From a virus, in the IMG/VR virus record IMGVR_UViG_3300035698_017111, positions 82,773-146,772 of that record: 64,000 nt of DNA; one strand, 5' to 3'. Under the pieces are notes generated by a model. That model saw only the letters and a list, made by a program, of their open reading frames with translations. It did not search any database and had not been told where the DNA came from. Shown here one piece after another: positions 43,129-52,344 of this stretch. Made by a program: the position numbers and the translations under genes. Positions within the stretch are counted from its first letter, which is position 1. Every line of letters starts with the position of its first letter.

Positions 43129-43854
43129 TTAGTCTTTTGTTTCTTCGTCTTCATCAGAATCCAATTCTTTCTTTACGTCTTCCAATGGAATGAGATCCGC
43201 ATCGCCATTCTCAACATCTTCTACCATTTTGTCCAGATCATCAAATAATTCTTTTGATTCCTCTGGTCCACCATAGAAACTAATATCAAAATAAATTGCG
43301 TCAAGAACGTCGAGAAAAGAGAAGGTACTCTCACTTTTAATAAGAACAGGAGTCGGTTTTTTATAATCAGGATTATCTTTGCTATGATAGATAATAACTT
43401 CTTTGTTTAGACGAACCTCATGATTTAGAACATCACGGATACTTCCGCTTATAGACCACGGACAATCATCTTTATTGATATTGATTCCGTGAAATCCAGT
43501 ATAGAGGTCAAATGATTTATAATCATCAAGATCCCAAGCTTCCCCACCCCAATATACTTCTAAGTGATCGATGTTTTTAAACTTATCTTCTTCCTTGTCT
43601 ATCTCTTCGTGCCAATCGTCAATATGACACCAACAATATTGGCCGAGGAAAGTAGTAAGCATTTCATCTTCATCTACAGATATCATGATGTCTCGAAGAG
43701 TGACTCCTTCTTCGATCTCACAAGTCTCTCTCAGATAATGAAATGGCAAATCCATTTTTTCTAGAATAAAATCTGCATATTCATCATCATTTCTTTTTAC
43801 AATATAGAAGCCATCTTTTTTGATAACGACACTGTCTGTTACGTAGTTAGCCAT
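43129..43854 (-). CDS. acidic hypothetical protein
   Basis: 241 residues, MANYVTDSVVIKKDGFYIVK start, with WCHIDDWHEEIDKEED and a very acidic C-terminus (LDSDEDEETKD). The start overlaps the end of the nuclease-like gene by 8 bases. No family recognised. Confidence 0.65.
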   Translation of the reverse strand: MANYVTDSVVIKKDGFYIVKRNDDEYADFILEKMDLPFHYLRETCEIEEGVTLRDIMISVDEDEMLTTFLGQYCWCHIDDWHEEIDKEEDKFKNIDHLEVYWGGEAWDLDDYKSFDLYTGFHGININKDDCPWSISGSIRDVLNHEVRLNKEVIIYHSKDNPDYKKPTPVLIKSESTFSFLDVLDAIYFDISFYGGPEESKELFDDLDKMVEDVENGDADLIPLEDVKKELDSDEDEETKD

Positions 43855-44344
43855 TTTTCTCTTCCCTTTTTATAGCTTGAGAAAGTCTAAACCATCCAAG
43901 ATCACGACCATCCTTCTTCACTTCACAAGTAACACATCTGAGGGCATGAAACAACAACAAAATTTCTGCTCTAAGAGTGGCTTTTCCACTATCAAATTCT
44001 TTTGCCTTCTTTTTAACAATTATTCTCTTGTCACGAACCTCAAGAAGTCCCCATTTGGGAGGGAGTTCATCCAATGGAATGACTCCAGGTGGAGCCATGT
44101 AATATCTCTCCATACCAAGACCACGGCCGGGTATCTTTCTGAAGTATTTCTTCCCATCGGCTTGGAAATCGCTATATGATGTTTTACATTCAACAAGAAT
44201 GCTTCGTCGCCCGCCACGTCGCCATCCAATGGCATCTGGTGTTTCACGAGAACCACCATTCCATTCGACCATGACTACGCCACAGTTTTTAGTTTTCTCC
44301 AGCCATTTTTTGGCTCTAAGTATTAAGTCTGAGTGTTTGTACAT
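43847..44344 (-). CDS. PD-(D/E)xK nuclease-like protein
   Basis: 165 residues. TPDAIGW...RRSILVECKTSYSDF gives the PD...(E)xK core (Asp, Glu-Cys-Lys), followed by YFRKIPGRGLGMERYYMAPP. The fold is shared with many restriction and repair nucleases. ATG 44344 is chosen because it lies 5 bases after TATAAG, an apparently leaderless start; no ribosome site is seen. Substrate unknown. Confidence 0.7.
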   Translation of the reverse strand: MYKHSDLILRAKKWLEKTKNCGVVMVEWNGGSRETPDAIGWRRGGRRSILVECKTSYSDFQADGKKYFRKIPGRGLGMERYYMAPPGVIPLDELPPKWGLLEVRDKRIIVKKKAKEFDSGKATLRAEILLLFHALRCVTCEVKKDGRDLGWFRLSQAIKREEKNG

Positions 44345-44390
44345 CATAACTTATACGAGAAATTGGCTGTGAAAAAATCAAACTTGGACC

Positions 44391-44419
44391 TTGACTTCGA
44401 CAAGATCCTAGTATAGTAT
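44391..44419 (+). promoter_or_regulatory. sigma70-type promoter
   Basis: TTGACT (44391-44396), 17 bases, TAGTAT (44414-44419). Starts the large gene at 44467 with a leader of about 40 bases. Confidence 0.7.
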
Positions 44420-44466
44420 GTATTAATGATGTGAAGACATCAAATACACATAAGGGAAATTTGAAA

Positions 44467-47226
44467 ATGACAGCATTAGTAGCAGAACCAGCAGAACCAA
44501 GTGTATTTTTGGAAGAATATCTCGAAGAACTGAGTATCAGAGACCCAGAAATGTATAAAATGGCGATTACTGACCAGAGTTTGGAACAAGAACATGTCTT
44601 GAAGAAGTTGCAGGAAGGTGGATTGATAATAGGCGAGATATATACCCGTGCAGGACGTATGGAATTTCGGTCTGCTCTTCACACAAGAGAGCTGTATGTG
44701 AATTTCCAAGACTACAGAGACGGAAACCTTGTTGTTGGTTGTACTGTTGTTCTCCGTGGTGGAGAACGAGCTCTTCTCATCGCATCACAGGCAATCCAGG
44801 CAAAGAATTTGGGCGAAATGCTTTATGAGTGGTCAATTATCGGAGAGTCTGGGAGACACGGTAATGCCACACATGGTGGTGGTGGAATGATTACTGCTCT
44901 CAATATGGTGAGAACAGAGAAACACGATGCACATATTGCTTTCGGATGTAAAAACCAAGGTGCATCTCTTAGGAATTTCAACTTAATTACAAGTTTGAGT
45001 GTAGACTCTAAGAATACAAGCAAATTTAACATTGATATCGGTTCTGAGATGTTTCGTGAAGTTATGGAAGTTCTCGAAAAACCAATGTACATAAAGAAGG
45101 GGAAAAAAGTTTCAGCAGCTAATGTCCTGAAACTAAGACAATGTTCTGTTTTCAGAATGCTCAAATTGCCCAATAAAACAGATGATGCACAGTTTGTAAC
45201 TTCTGAGAATTTTGTCAACTCTCTATCTTTTGTTTTAGATCCAAAAGATGGTGACAAAATTCAATTTGCAACATCACCGATAAATTGGGATGATGATAAA
45301 CGTAAACGTAAAACCAATGGGAAACCAAGGGAAATCCCAGTTTTAAAGAGCGTAGAACACCTGAGTCTACCTAATGAAATGATTGGTGGACGCCATCCAG
45401 GCGATGAAATCTTGCGAGATGTATCAGCCGATTTAAACGGTTCAGAACAATTCTTCCGATTTATTGGCAAAGCCAAAACAAAACCAACTGCCAAGAAAAT
45501 CAACAAGAAATCAATCGAAAGATATAAGGTATTCGAATATGATGTTCGAATTGGCTTTAAGCTTCCTGACCGTGGAGTCAATACAAGGCATAATGATTTT
45601 ACGGAATATAAACCATGTAATGTAACTGTACATGGAAATAAATTCCTTTGCAACGAGTTCGACACAAACATTAAGCCAAACGGGAAAGGCACCAATAAGA
45701 GAATCTCTCCATATGGGAATTGTGTTTCGGCCAAACGAAGAATTTATACTGGATTTAATTCTGGAAGAATTTTAGCACCATATAAATCGAAAGAAATCGA
45801 TTTCAAAAATTATAGATTTAAAGACGAACCATCTGGTGAAGTCCTGACCGATGAAGCAACAGACTTCATTATGAGCGTAATCAAGAGACATATGTCTGTG
45901 GATGATGGTTATAGGATTGACCTTCAGCACTTTCCTTATCTTGAAATTGTCTTAACAGACGCATACGAAATGATTGACGGGAAGAAAACATACAATGATT
46001 CCCTATATCCAACTGGGTCTGATTTCCAATTGCTAAAAGATGGTGGAATGGCCAAATCAACAATATTCAACACTATTGCCGAACACATTGTCAATAGTGC
46101 AAGAAATAAAGATTGTATTGACAATATGGCCATGTTCATCACTGAACAATTTAGCAGGAAAACATCTACTGTTTTTCGCAAACTCAACATTACCAATGTT
46201 CCAGGTGTCGATCCGAAATCTAATCACAAAATGTTCGAAGTCTCTTCTAATATCCAAATCAATAGAAGAGATGAGGATGTATTGACTCCCTATAAGATTA
46301 ACAATGATTCCGAGGTCAATGTTGTGGTACTAAACCCACGAACTGGTGATTATGAAGAGGATCTGACCACTGGACATGTCTTACCAGATTCTTGGACACG
46401 GGATTGTACTTTGGAACGAATCCCAATGAAAATGCGAAAAGACATTGACATTCATGAAGATCTTAAGGGACAGAAAGGTATATATATCTTGACAGTCCCA
46501 CCAAGATTCATTGTTTCGAATCATGCAGAAGTGAAAGCAGTAAAAGCGAAACCAATTATCAAGTATACCGTTAGCGATGAAGAATGGCTTGACACTCCAA
46601 AGAAATATCGTGGGCCAAATCAAAAAATACTTGCCTATGATAATGTATCAAAGCAAAATATCACAATAGGTGAGCTGAATCTTCCAACTGCAGACAATAA
46701 ATCTGGTGATGGCAAAGGTAATAAAAAGAAACCAAATGGCTTTGATAAAACTAAACAAGACAGTAGACCTATCCCAGAAAAAAAATACTCCATTAACCAA
46801 ACACATCCCATTTATAAATATTTTCCATTAGATGTTGTGGGTTGTGATGGTAACGAAGAAGTTTTGTTGAACGAAAATTCTGAAGCAAACAAACAGCTTT
46901 ATTCTGCAAAGTTTGATCTGAAGCAAATGTCTCAAAATATCGCAGACCAACTTCTCTATAGTTTGCAATCTCAAATAAAATCTTTTCCATCTTTCAGTAT
47001 TAGTTCAAAATTTACATTTAAGATTTTGGAAGACAATGGTATTGTGAGAGACGTGTTGGATACTCCAAGGGGACAAAAAGTCCTTTTCTTATCGCATTGG
47101 TATTCTCTTCATATCAGAGATACGTTTGAACTTATCTCCCAATATGAAGGATCTGATTTTCTAAAGGAAAACGAAGCAATTCTCAAGGCAATCGAAAAGG
47201 ACTATCAGCACGTGAGGGGTTGCTGA
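44467..47226 (+). CDS. large protein of unknown function
   Basis: 919 residues from ATG 44467 (GGGAAATTTGAAA upstream, moderate); a GTG at 44431 in the same frame has no site. Residues about 90-160 hold VVLRGGERALLIASQAI and GNATHGGGGMITALNM, a Gly-rich loop that faintly recalls the lid of GHKL-type ATPases, but the N-box is not evident. The rest is mixed alpha/beta with no motif I recognise; a Lys-rich linker lies near residue 760. Single gene under its own promoter. Confidence 0.6.
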   Translation: MTALVAEPAEPSVFLEEYLEELSIRDPEMYKMAITDQSLEQEHVLKKLQEGGLIIGEIYTRAGRMEFRSALHTRELYVNFQDYRDGNLVVGCTVVLRGGERALLIASQAIQAKNLGEMLYEWSIIGESGRHGNATHGGGGMITALNMVRTEKHDAHIAFGCKNQGASLRNFNLITSLSVDSKNTSKFNIDIGSEMFREVMEVLEKPMYIKKGKKVSAANVLKLRQCSVFRMLKLPNKTDDAQFVTSENFVNSLSFVLDPKDGDKIQFATSPINWDDDKRKRKTNGKPREIPVLKSVEHLSLPNEMIGGRHPGDEILRDVSADLNGSEQFFRFIGKAKTKPTAKKINKKSIERYKVFEYDVRIGFKLPDRGVNTRHNDFTEYKPCNVTVHGNKFLCNEFDTNIKPNGKGTNKRISPYGNCVSAKRRIYTGFNSGRILAPYKSKEIDFKNYRFKDEPSGEVLTDEATDFIMSVIKRHMSVDDGYRIDLQHFPYLEIVLTDAYEMIDGKKTYNDSLYPTGSDFQLLKDGGMAKSTIFNTIAEHIVNSARNKDCIDNMAMFITEQFSRKTSTVFRKLNITNVPGVDPKSNHKMFEVSSNIQINRRDEDVLTPYKINNDSEVNVVVLNPRTGDYEEDLTTGHVLPDSWTRDCTLERIPMKMRKDIDIHEDLKGQKGIYILTVPPRFIVSNHAEVKAVKAKPIIKYTVSDEEWLDTPKKYRGPNQKILAYDNVSKQNITIGELNLPTADNKSGDGKGNKKKPNGFDKTKQDSRPIPEKKYSINQTHPIYKYFPLDVVGCDGNEEVLLNENSEANKQLYSAKFDLKQMSQNIADQLLYSLQSQIKSFPSFSISSKFTFKILEDNGIVRDVLDTPRGQKVLFLSHWYSLHIRDTFELISQYEGSDFLKENEAILKAIEKDYQHVRGC

Positions 47227-47242
47227 TATCGTATAATGAAAA

Positions 47243-48139
47243 ATGACGAATCGGCAAAACAATATGAATAAAGACCCATTCAAATTCTTCAAAAGAATCG
47301 AAACTGACAAAAGCTGGAGGCCTTTCCATCACAGGAAGGGCCTCCCTCCTTTTCTGCGTTGGCCAGGTGGAAAGAAATGGATAGCAAAGGTCATTGGTCC
47401 GTATTGGTGCAGACATAATGGACTGCGATATGTTGACATGTTTTCTGGTAGCCTCAAACTACCATTGAACCTCAAACCTCAAAGACCATCTAATGTGTTG
47501 GCAAATGACATAAATCCGTATTTGATAAATCTCTATACCAGAATCAAGAAAGGTCTTAAAATAGACATAGAGTTCTTGAACACAGAAGAATACTATCTTT
47601 CAAGAAGAGATGAGTTCAACAATCTCATCACTGGAGATAACCCACTAACGAACAGAACGGCTCTTCTGTTCTACTATCTCAATAGAACATGCTTTAATGG
47701 TATTTGTAGGTTTAACAAAAGTGGTAAATTCAATGTACCTTTTGGTGACAATCCACCAGGATATCTTTCTACATTTGAGACGTATGAAAAGATTTTCAAA
47801 TCGTGGGAATTCACCTGTATGGATTTCAAAGACTTCTTTAAGATTTATGTCGAAGAGGGTGACTTCCTATTCGTAGATCCACCATACTACACTGAAGACT
47901 CTTCTGGATTTACAGATTATTTTTCAGAGTCATTCGAGATGGAACAGCAAATACAATTGGTAGAATTAATAGAACAACATAATGGCCCTGTTATAGCAAC
48001 CAATAACGTAGTGCCACAGATAATAGAACTTTATAAAGATCATGGTTTCCGTATCATGGAACATGACGTTCAAAGAAGAGTAGACCCAAGAGGAAAAATA
48101 AAGTCTGTAAAAGAAGCAATAATGACAAAAAACATTTAA
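47243..48139 (+). CDS. dam: DNA adenine methyltransferase (Dam family)
   Basis: 298 residues. PFLRWPGGKKWIA and VDMFSGSLKLPL (SAM binding; the usual FxGxG is changed to FSGSL), LANDINPYLINLY, FYYLNRTCFNGICRFN, FNVPFG, and the catalytic FLFVDPPYY place it in the D12-class N6-adenine methylases. ATG 47243 lies 5 bases after TATAAT (47232-47237), so the mRNA looks leaderless; ATG 47264 is an alternative without a ribosome site. Probably protects phage DNA from restriction. Confidence 0.88.
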   Translation: MTNRQNNMNKDPFKFFKRIETDKSWRPFHHRKGLPPFLRWPGGKKWIAKVIGPYWCRHNGLRYVDMFSGSLKLPLNLKPQRPSNVLANDINPYLINLYTRIKKGLKIDIEFLNTEEYYLSRRDEFNNLITGDNPLTNRTALLFYYLNRTCFNGICRFNKSGKFNVPFGDNPPGYLSTFETYEKIFKSWEFTCMDFKDFFKIYVEEGDFLFVDPPYYTEDSSGFTDYFSESFEMEQQIQLVELIEQHNGPVIATNNVVPQIIELYKDHGFRIMEHDVQRRVDPRGKIKSVKEAIMTKNI

Positions 48140-48159
48140 CATAAATCGTATACCTTTAT

Positions 48160-48597
48160 ATGAGTGAAAGATTTAATAAAGACGACCTTAATCCATTTCT
48201 GGAACTTGATGAGAATGATTCGTCACACCAACGTCCTCCAGGTGAGATAGAGATGTGCGAGACATGTGCTTGGTTTCATACACCAGAAGATGATAGAAAC
48301 CCCAGTGCAGAAGATATCTGTTATGATGGTAGAGAACCAGGTGAGGAGAATCTTGTTACCATTACCAAGGCAGGACAAGAGTTCCAAGTACCTAAGAAAT
48401 ATTGTGGGTATTGGGAATCGAGAAACAATCCAAACATACAACATTACAACTGTAGAACATGTAGGCATAGTCGGATTAGAGCTATACCAATAGACGGTAG
48501 AAGACACGCTGTTCCTTCCGGTATGTGGTGCGAAAGAAGAACAGAAAGTAATTCAAGCGTATCCCCAAATGGTAGATGTCCTAATTTCGAAGAATAA
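48160..48597 (+). CDS. Cys-rich (zinc-binding) hypothetical protein
   Basis: 145 residues with two similar Cys modules: CETCAWFH...CYDG...YCGYW and CRTCRHSR...MWCERR...CPNFEE. This looks like a duplicated metal-binding domain. The start ATG is 5 bases after TATACC (48149-48154), again no ribosome site. Function unknown. Confidence 0.7.
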   Translation: MSERFNKDDLNPFLELDENDSSHQRPPGEIEMCETCAWFHTPEDDRNPSAEDICYDGREPGEENLVTITKAGQEFQVPKKYCGYWESRNNPNIQHYNCRTCRHSRIRAIPIDGRRHAVPSGMWCERRTESNSSVSPNGRCPNFEE

Positions 48598-48655
48598 AGG
48601 GTTTTTGTCTCAAAATATTGTATTTGATTAAAGATACCCACACGAGGAGATTTAA

Positions 48656-49048
48656 ATGAAAATCATAAAATTTGAGACAACTGAAACTGGTGATATGGCC
48701 AGGTTTTATGTCGGTGCTAAGAACCTAAACGGAGCAATAGATTTCGTTGGAGACAACTATCCAGCAATGCTAGTAAATACAATCGAAATAGAAAATCTCC
48801 AAATAGAACTGTCTAAAACAAAACAATTACTAATAAGCGGTGGTCTTCCTCTCCATCTGTATGCCTGTAACGCTAGAAAGATAGAGAATTGTCATGTGGT
48901 ATCTGATACTCTTAAGGGAATATTGCCAGCAGTAAGACGAATTCTTCCAACACCCGCAAAAGATAATAATACAATGCCTTATAGCGGAAAGGGACATGCT
49001 GTTATAAGAAGACAAGGTTTATTCTTTTTCGCACCAGTTACTGACTAA
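48656..49048 (+). CDS. hypothetical protein
   Basis: 130 residues, MKIIKFETTETGDMARFYVGAK start, good site GAGGAGATTTAA. Mixed alpha/beta, ending GLFFFAPVTD. Tail-to-tail overlap of 11 bases with the minus-strand gene. No family recognised. Confidence 0.6.
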   Translation: MKIIKFETTETGDMARFYVGAKNLNGAIDFVGDNYPAMLVNTIEIENLQIELSKTKQLLISGGLPLHLYACNARKIENCHVVSDTLKGILPAVRRILPTPAKDNNTMPYSGKGHAVIRRQGLFFFAPVTD

Positions 49049-50060
49049 TACTTACATAATGATCCATAATTTTATTTGCCATACAAAGACTTTCATTGTC
49101 ATCGGTAAGCTTCCAATGATACAGAAACGATGCTATGACTGTGGGATAGTCAATTAATTCTGATCTACGATTATTCTCAGATACAACCTCGCCAGAAAAT
49201 AGAACCTTACTCTTTTCCCATTCTATGCCACGATCAATTGATTCCCTAAGTTCAATGTTTAATTTGGAATCTCTTGACAATTGTGAATAATGACTATATA
49301 TAAAAATCTCTTGAGCTTTAAGTAAATTAACAGCCTGATAACTACTGTCGAATCCACCCAACGTAATCCACGATCCATCATCCCTTTGTCGTTTCATGTT
49401 TTCTTTAGAAAATCGTAAACTAAAACACAAAGAACGAGTTCTCATCAAAGAAGATCTTGTCCCCTTTGTCAACGAGAGAGCACCATCTTCTTTCCTTGTA
49501 ACAAAACCTATATCAAGATCATCCATAAAAATAAAACCAGATGCAAATGCCAATGCATCGTATAATAATCTTTCTGGAAAATCGTTTGCCTGAGAAACCA
49601 ATGCCTTCTCTTTGGGTGCTATATAGTACATGGCTCTACCAATACCATTTTTAAATTCTTCCATAGAAGAACAGTAATCTGAAAAATGGCTATTTTTAAG
49701 CATTAAATATGAATGAGAAGCTGCCTGTATGAACTCAATGTTGTCTTCCATGGCATTGACATCATACATATCAATTCCCCAGATATTATTATTGAACGTG
49801 CCATCTGAATTACATTGTCGAAACCCATACTCAATTGCCTTGACACCCTTTTCAATAAACCTTTCATCATCAAGAGAAATCCCTCTCTTTATGAAATCAG
49901 AGCATATCTTTTGTGGAGATACATGTAGAAATTCGCCAAATTGATTGGTTAACTCAGCACCATCGTCGTCAATATGATCCAGATGCACTGTGTATCTGAA
50001 TAGTCTTTGAAAATGTGGGTCACTGAGGATAGAAACTTCTGTGTCTTGTTTTATTTCCAT
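49038..50060 (-). CDS. hypothetical alpha/alpha-toroid-like protein
   Basis: 340 residues, helical throughout, with two DG-x-(F/W) loops (NSDGTFNNNIWGID and RDDGSWITLGGFDSSYQ) spaced like the turns of (alpha/alpha)-barrel enzymes such as polysaccharide lyases or cyclases. That similarity is loose. Site GAGGTACAATAA before ATG 50060, with a TCGTATATC box further upstream. Function unknown. Confidence 0.6.
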   Translation of the reverse strand: MEIKQDTEVSILSDPHFQRLFRYTVHLDHIDDDGAELTNQFGEFLHVSPQKICSDFIKRGISLDDERFIEKGVKAIEYGFRQCNSDGTFNNNIWGIDMYDVNAMEDNIEFIQAASHSYLMLKNSHFSDYCSSMEEFKNGIGRAMYYIAPKEKALVSQANDFPERLLYDALAFASGFIFMDDLDIGFVTRKEDGALSLTKGTRSSLMRTRSLCFSLRFSKENMKRQRDDGSWITLGGFDSSYQAVNLLKAQEIFIYSHYSQLSRDSKLNIELRESIDRGIEWEKSKVLFSGEVVSENNRRSELIDYPTVIASFLYHWKLTDDNESLCMANKIMDHYVSISQ

Positions 50061-50111
50061 TTATTGTACCTCTGTGTGGATATACGAGAAATAATGGCCA
50101 TTTTAATACAC

Positions 50112-50140
50112 TTGACATCCTTCTACTGAATTGATACAGT
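50112..50140 (+). promoter_or_regulatory. sigma70-type promoter
   Basis: TTGACA (50112-50117), 17 bases, TACAGT (50135-50140). Confidence 0.7.
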
Positions 50141-50164
50141 AAACCATGTTAGGAGATACGACCA

Positions 50165-50299
50165 ATGTTCAATCACTGCGGCAAATGTAGTCCAAAAAAA
50201 GATCCTGAAAAAGATCCAACAAAAGGTTATGTCTCTGGTTTCTTGATTGTACTTGTCGTCTTCGTCATATTGTCCATCATTAGTTACTTCGCACATTGA
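50165..50299 (+). CDS. 44-residue single-TM protein
   Basis: MFNHCGKCSPKKDPEKDP, then a membrane helix (GFLIVLVVFVILSIISYF) and a short tail. Strong site AGGAGATACGACCA. N-terminal HCGKC could bind metal. First gene after a good promoter; the next gene starts 12 bases later. Confidence 0.65.
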   Translation: MFNHCGKCSPKKDPEKDPTKGYVSGFLIVLVVFVILSIISYFAH

Positions 50300-50311
50300 A
50301 AAGGAACAGAT

Positions 50312-50608
50312 ATGCGTAAACACGAAATGATAAAAATTGGTTTTAAACAATCAAAATCAGAAGAAACAACTCACGATAACACAGGCAAAAAGATTGGGCA
50401 TAAATGTGTTAGGTATGTGAATTTCCCAAAACACCAATGCATTCATTGTGGAAAGAGTTTTCTTCTGGATGCGAAAGAAGTTGCAACAATGCCAATGGTT
50501 ATGGCACAATGTTATGATGATGAAGCTGAACGTGTTCCCTTCAGAGAATGGATCGTAGCAAAGATATTTACCAACACCATAGATTGTCTTAAGGGAGAAA
50601 CAGAATGA
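50312..50608 (+). CDS. small zinc-finger-like protein
   Basis: 98 residues with HQCIHCGKSF, a CxxC knuckle, and KCVRY upstream. AAGGAACAGAT precedes the ATG. It overlaps the MBL hydrolase gene by 4 bases (ATGA), so they are coupled. Function unknown. Confidence 0.65.
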   Translation: MRKHEMIKIGFKQSKSEETTHDNTGKKIGHKCVRYVNFPKHQCIHCGKSFLLDAKEVATMPMVMAQCYDDEAERVPFREWIVAKIFTNTIDCLKGETE

Positions 50609-51381
50609 ATATCACAGTACTTGGTTCAGGATCAGCATTTACTCTCAACAATTACCACACATCATACCTTCTCGATCTTACCAGTGACAATGGTATTAAG
50701 CCCAAAAGGCTTTTGATTGATTGTGGTAGTGATGCCCGTCATTCTCTCAACAAAATAGGGCTCTCACAAAAAGACATCCAAGCAGTTTACATCTCACATC
50801 TCCATGGAGATCATTGTGGTGGATTGGAATGGCTAGGGTTCTCAACCTACTTCGATCCAGAATGTGATAGACCAGAACTGTTTATTCCAGAATCGTTGAT
50901 AGATCCTCTTTGGAATTCTGTCCTTAGAGGTGGTATGGAATCGGCCGAAGGAGATATTCTCCAACTTAAAGATTATTTCGGGGTATTCCCATTGGAAACA
51001 AACAGAGAAATGAATTGGTGGGGATCTGCAATCAACATCATCCAGACCCCACACATCGTTAGTGCATTCCGAACTGTATATAGCTATAGTCTTATGATCA
51101 GTATAGCGGGCAAGAAAATACTCCTTGCCATAGATACACAATTCTGTCCAGAACTAATGGAAGACTTTTACAATAAAGCAGACTTGATTTTCCATGATTG
51201 TGAAACACTGGCATTCAAATCAGATGCCCATTCTCATTATGAAGATTTGAAGACTCTGCCAGACGAAATACGAGCCAAAATGATACTCACTCATTTTCAA
51301 GACAATGGGCCAATGGACTACGACGCATGTGCGGACGGTTTTAAATGTTTCGCTGAACCGGGCATGGTTGTTGATCTGTAA
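50605..51381 (+). CDS. MBL-fold hydrolase, RNase-Z-like
   Basis: 258 residues. N-terminal ITVLGSGSAF, metal site SHLHGDHCGG (HxHxDH), LAIDTQF, IFHDCETL and C-terminal ILTHFQD match the ElaC/RNase Z and cyclic-phosphodiesterase branch of the metallo-beta-lactamase fold. No exosite arm is obvious. RNase Z trims tRNA 3' ends; a cyclic-nucleotide or cyclic-phosphate hydrolase is equally possible. Fits the RNA-processing genes in this window. Confidence 0.8.
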   Translation: MNITVLGSGSAFTLNNYHTSYLLDLTSDNGIKPKRLLIDCGSDARHSLNKIGLSQKDIQAVYISHLHGDHCGGLEWLGFSTYFDPECDRPELFIPESLIDPLWNSVLRGGMESAEGDILQLKDYFGVFPLETNREMNWWGSAINIIQTPHIVSAFRTVYSYSLMISIAGKKILLAIDTQFCPELMEDFYNKADLIFHDCETLAFKSDAHSHYEDLKTLPDEIRAKMILTHFQDNGPMDYDACADGFKCFAEPGMVVDL

Positions 51382-51390
51382 GTGGCCATA

Positions 51391-51419
51391 TTGACAAGCC
51401 AAGAGTAATCTGATAGAGT
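51391..51419 (+). promoter_or_regulatory. sigma70-type promoter
   Basis: TTGACA (51391-51396), 17 bases, TAGAGT (51414-51419). Confidence 0.7.
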
Positions 51420-51440
51420 AGAAGTAGATCGGAGATACGT

Positions 51441-51752
51441 ATGACGTGTTTGCAGATTTTGCTTTGGTTTTTATCAATCTTTTCATTAGTATCATTTGTG
51501 AGATATAGGATACATCAAAGTGGATTAATGATATTGAACCTTTACGAGTTGCTTTACTATCCACTCGTTATGGTCGGTCCTCAGTTTTGTCTGTATCTGT
51601 ACAGTTCGACAATGGCACAATCAAGACCAGTGGCATATTTAGCACTTTCAGGCATACTGTTCTTAATCTGTACTTGGTTTTACTGCGACATGGGCAAAAG
51701 ACATTATGAAAGCAAACCACCTGAATACTGGGAGAAAAAGGCAAAATCATGA
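51441..51752 (+). CDS. membrane protein, about three TM segments
   Basis: 103 residues: ILLWFLSIFSLVSFV, LYYPLVMVGPQFCLYLY and YLALSGILFLICTWFY, then a basic tail. CGGAGATACGT precedes the ATG. It overlaps the next gene by 4 bases. Function unknown. Confidence 0.65.
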   Translation: MTCLQILLWFLSIFSLVSFVRYRIHQSGLMILNLYELLYYPLVMVGPQFCLYLYSSTMAQSRPVAYLALSGILFLICTWFYCDMGKRHYESKPPEYWEKKAKS

Positions 51753-51946
51753 ACTGGACAAAATTCCGTAAATCATTATTCATAGCAACACTGGGTATTC
51801 CCATTAGTTTTGGTGGAGCATTCTGTGGATTAGAACTTCTTGAGTGGATGGTAAGACACATGTCATATTTGATGTGTAATTTGATTATTGTATGTATATT
51901 GATCCCTGTATTTACTTTCGTCATATATAGTATCCCCCCACGATAG
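51749..51946 (+). CDS. small membrane protein, two TM segments
   Basis: 65 residues: SLFIATLGIPISFGGAFCG and NLIIVCILIPVFTFVIY. ATGA overlap with the preceding membrane protein. Function unknown. Confidence 0.6.
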   Translation: MNWTKFRKSLFIATLGIPISFGGAFCGLELLEWMVRHMSYLMCNLIIVCILIPVFTFVIYSIPPR

Positions 51947-51956
51947 GAGATTCGAA

Positions 51957-52055
51957 ATGCCAGAAGAGAAAAAAGATCTATTTGAAAGAATTATCAAACG
52001 GATTCGTATTCTTCTGCATGGTTGCGAATGGGTAGAGGTAAAAGAGGCACATTAG
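51957..52055 (+). CDS. 32-residue charged peptide
   Basis: MPEEKKDLFERIIKRIR then ILLHGCEWVEVKEAH. Strong site AGGAGATTCGAA before ATG 51957. An amphipathic helix is likely. Its end overlaps the next frame. Confidence 0.5.
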   Translation: MPEEKKDLFERIIKRIRILLHGCEWVEVKEAH

Positions 52056-52213
52056 AAAGAGTAATTTCGAAACGAAATAGCATTCTTATTCTTGAGAAAT
52101 GTTCAATTTGCGACAAGAAGAGAGCTGTAGAACATATGCAAGATGGACAAGTGAAAATGGAATACGAATACGCATTAGAACTACTAAACGGAAGTTTTGG
52201 TACAAAAGAATAA
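52028..52213 (+). CDS. small CxxC protein, start uncertain
   Basis: About 61 residues. Contains KCSICDKKRAVEHM, a CxxC knuckle, and ends NGSFGTKE. No ribosome site at ATG 52028 (TTG 52022 also possible). It overlaps the upstream peptide gene by 28 bases, so it may be translated by coupling or by a frameshift from it. Confidence 0.4.
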   Translation: MGRGKRGTLERVISKRNSILILEKCSICDKKRAVEHMQDGQVKMEYEYALELLNGSFGTKE

Positions 52214-52268
52214 ATGAGGATAGATTTGGCCGAATGTTTTTTTACAAGAAATGGCTAAGAAAATTCTC

Positions 52269-52297
52269 TTGACAAAAATCGTATCGTTGAGTATGAT
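52269..52297 (+). promoter_or_regulatory. promoter of the helicase/integrase-repeat operon
   Basis: TTGACA (52269-52274), 17 bases, TATGAT (52292-52297). An ATG immediately after it is followed at once by TAA. The true start lies 47 bases downstream. Confidence 0.75.
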
Positions 52298-52344
52298 TAA
52301 CATATGTAACGATACTAAGACGAACAAGACAAAGGAAACCAAGA

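Noticed and set aside
52251-52344. Upstream extension of the helicase gene
   Set aside because: It contains the -35 and -10 boxes of the operon promoter; the strong site is before ATG 52345.
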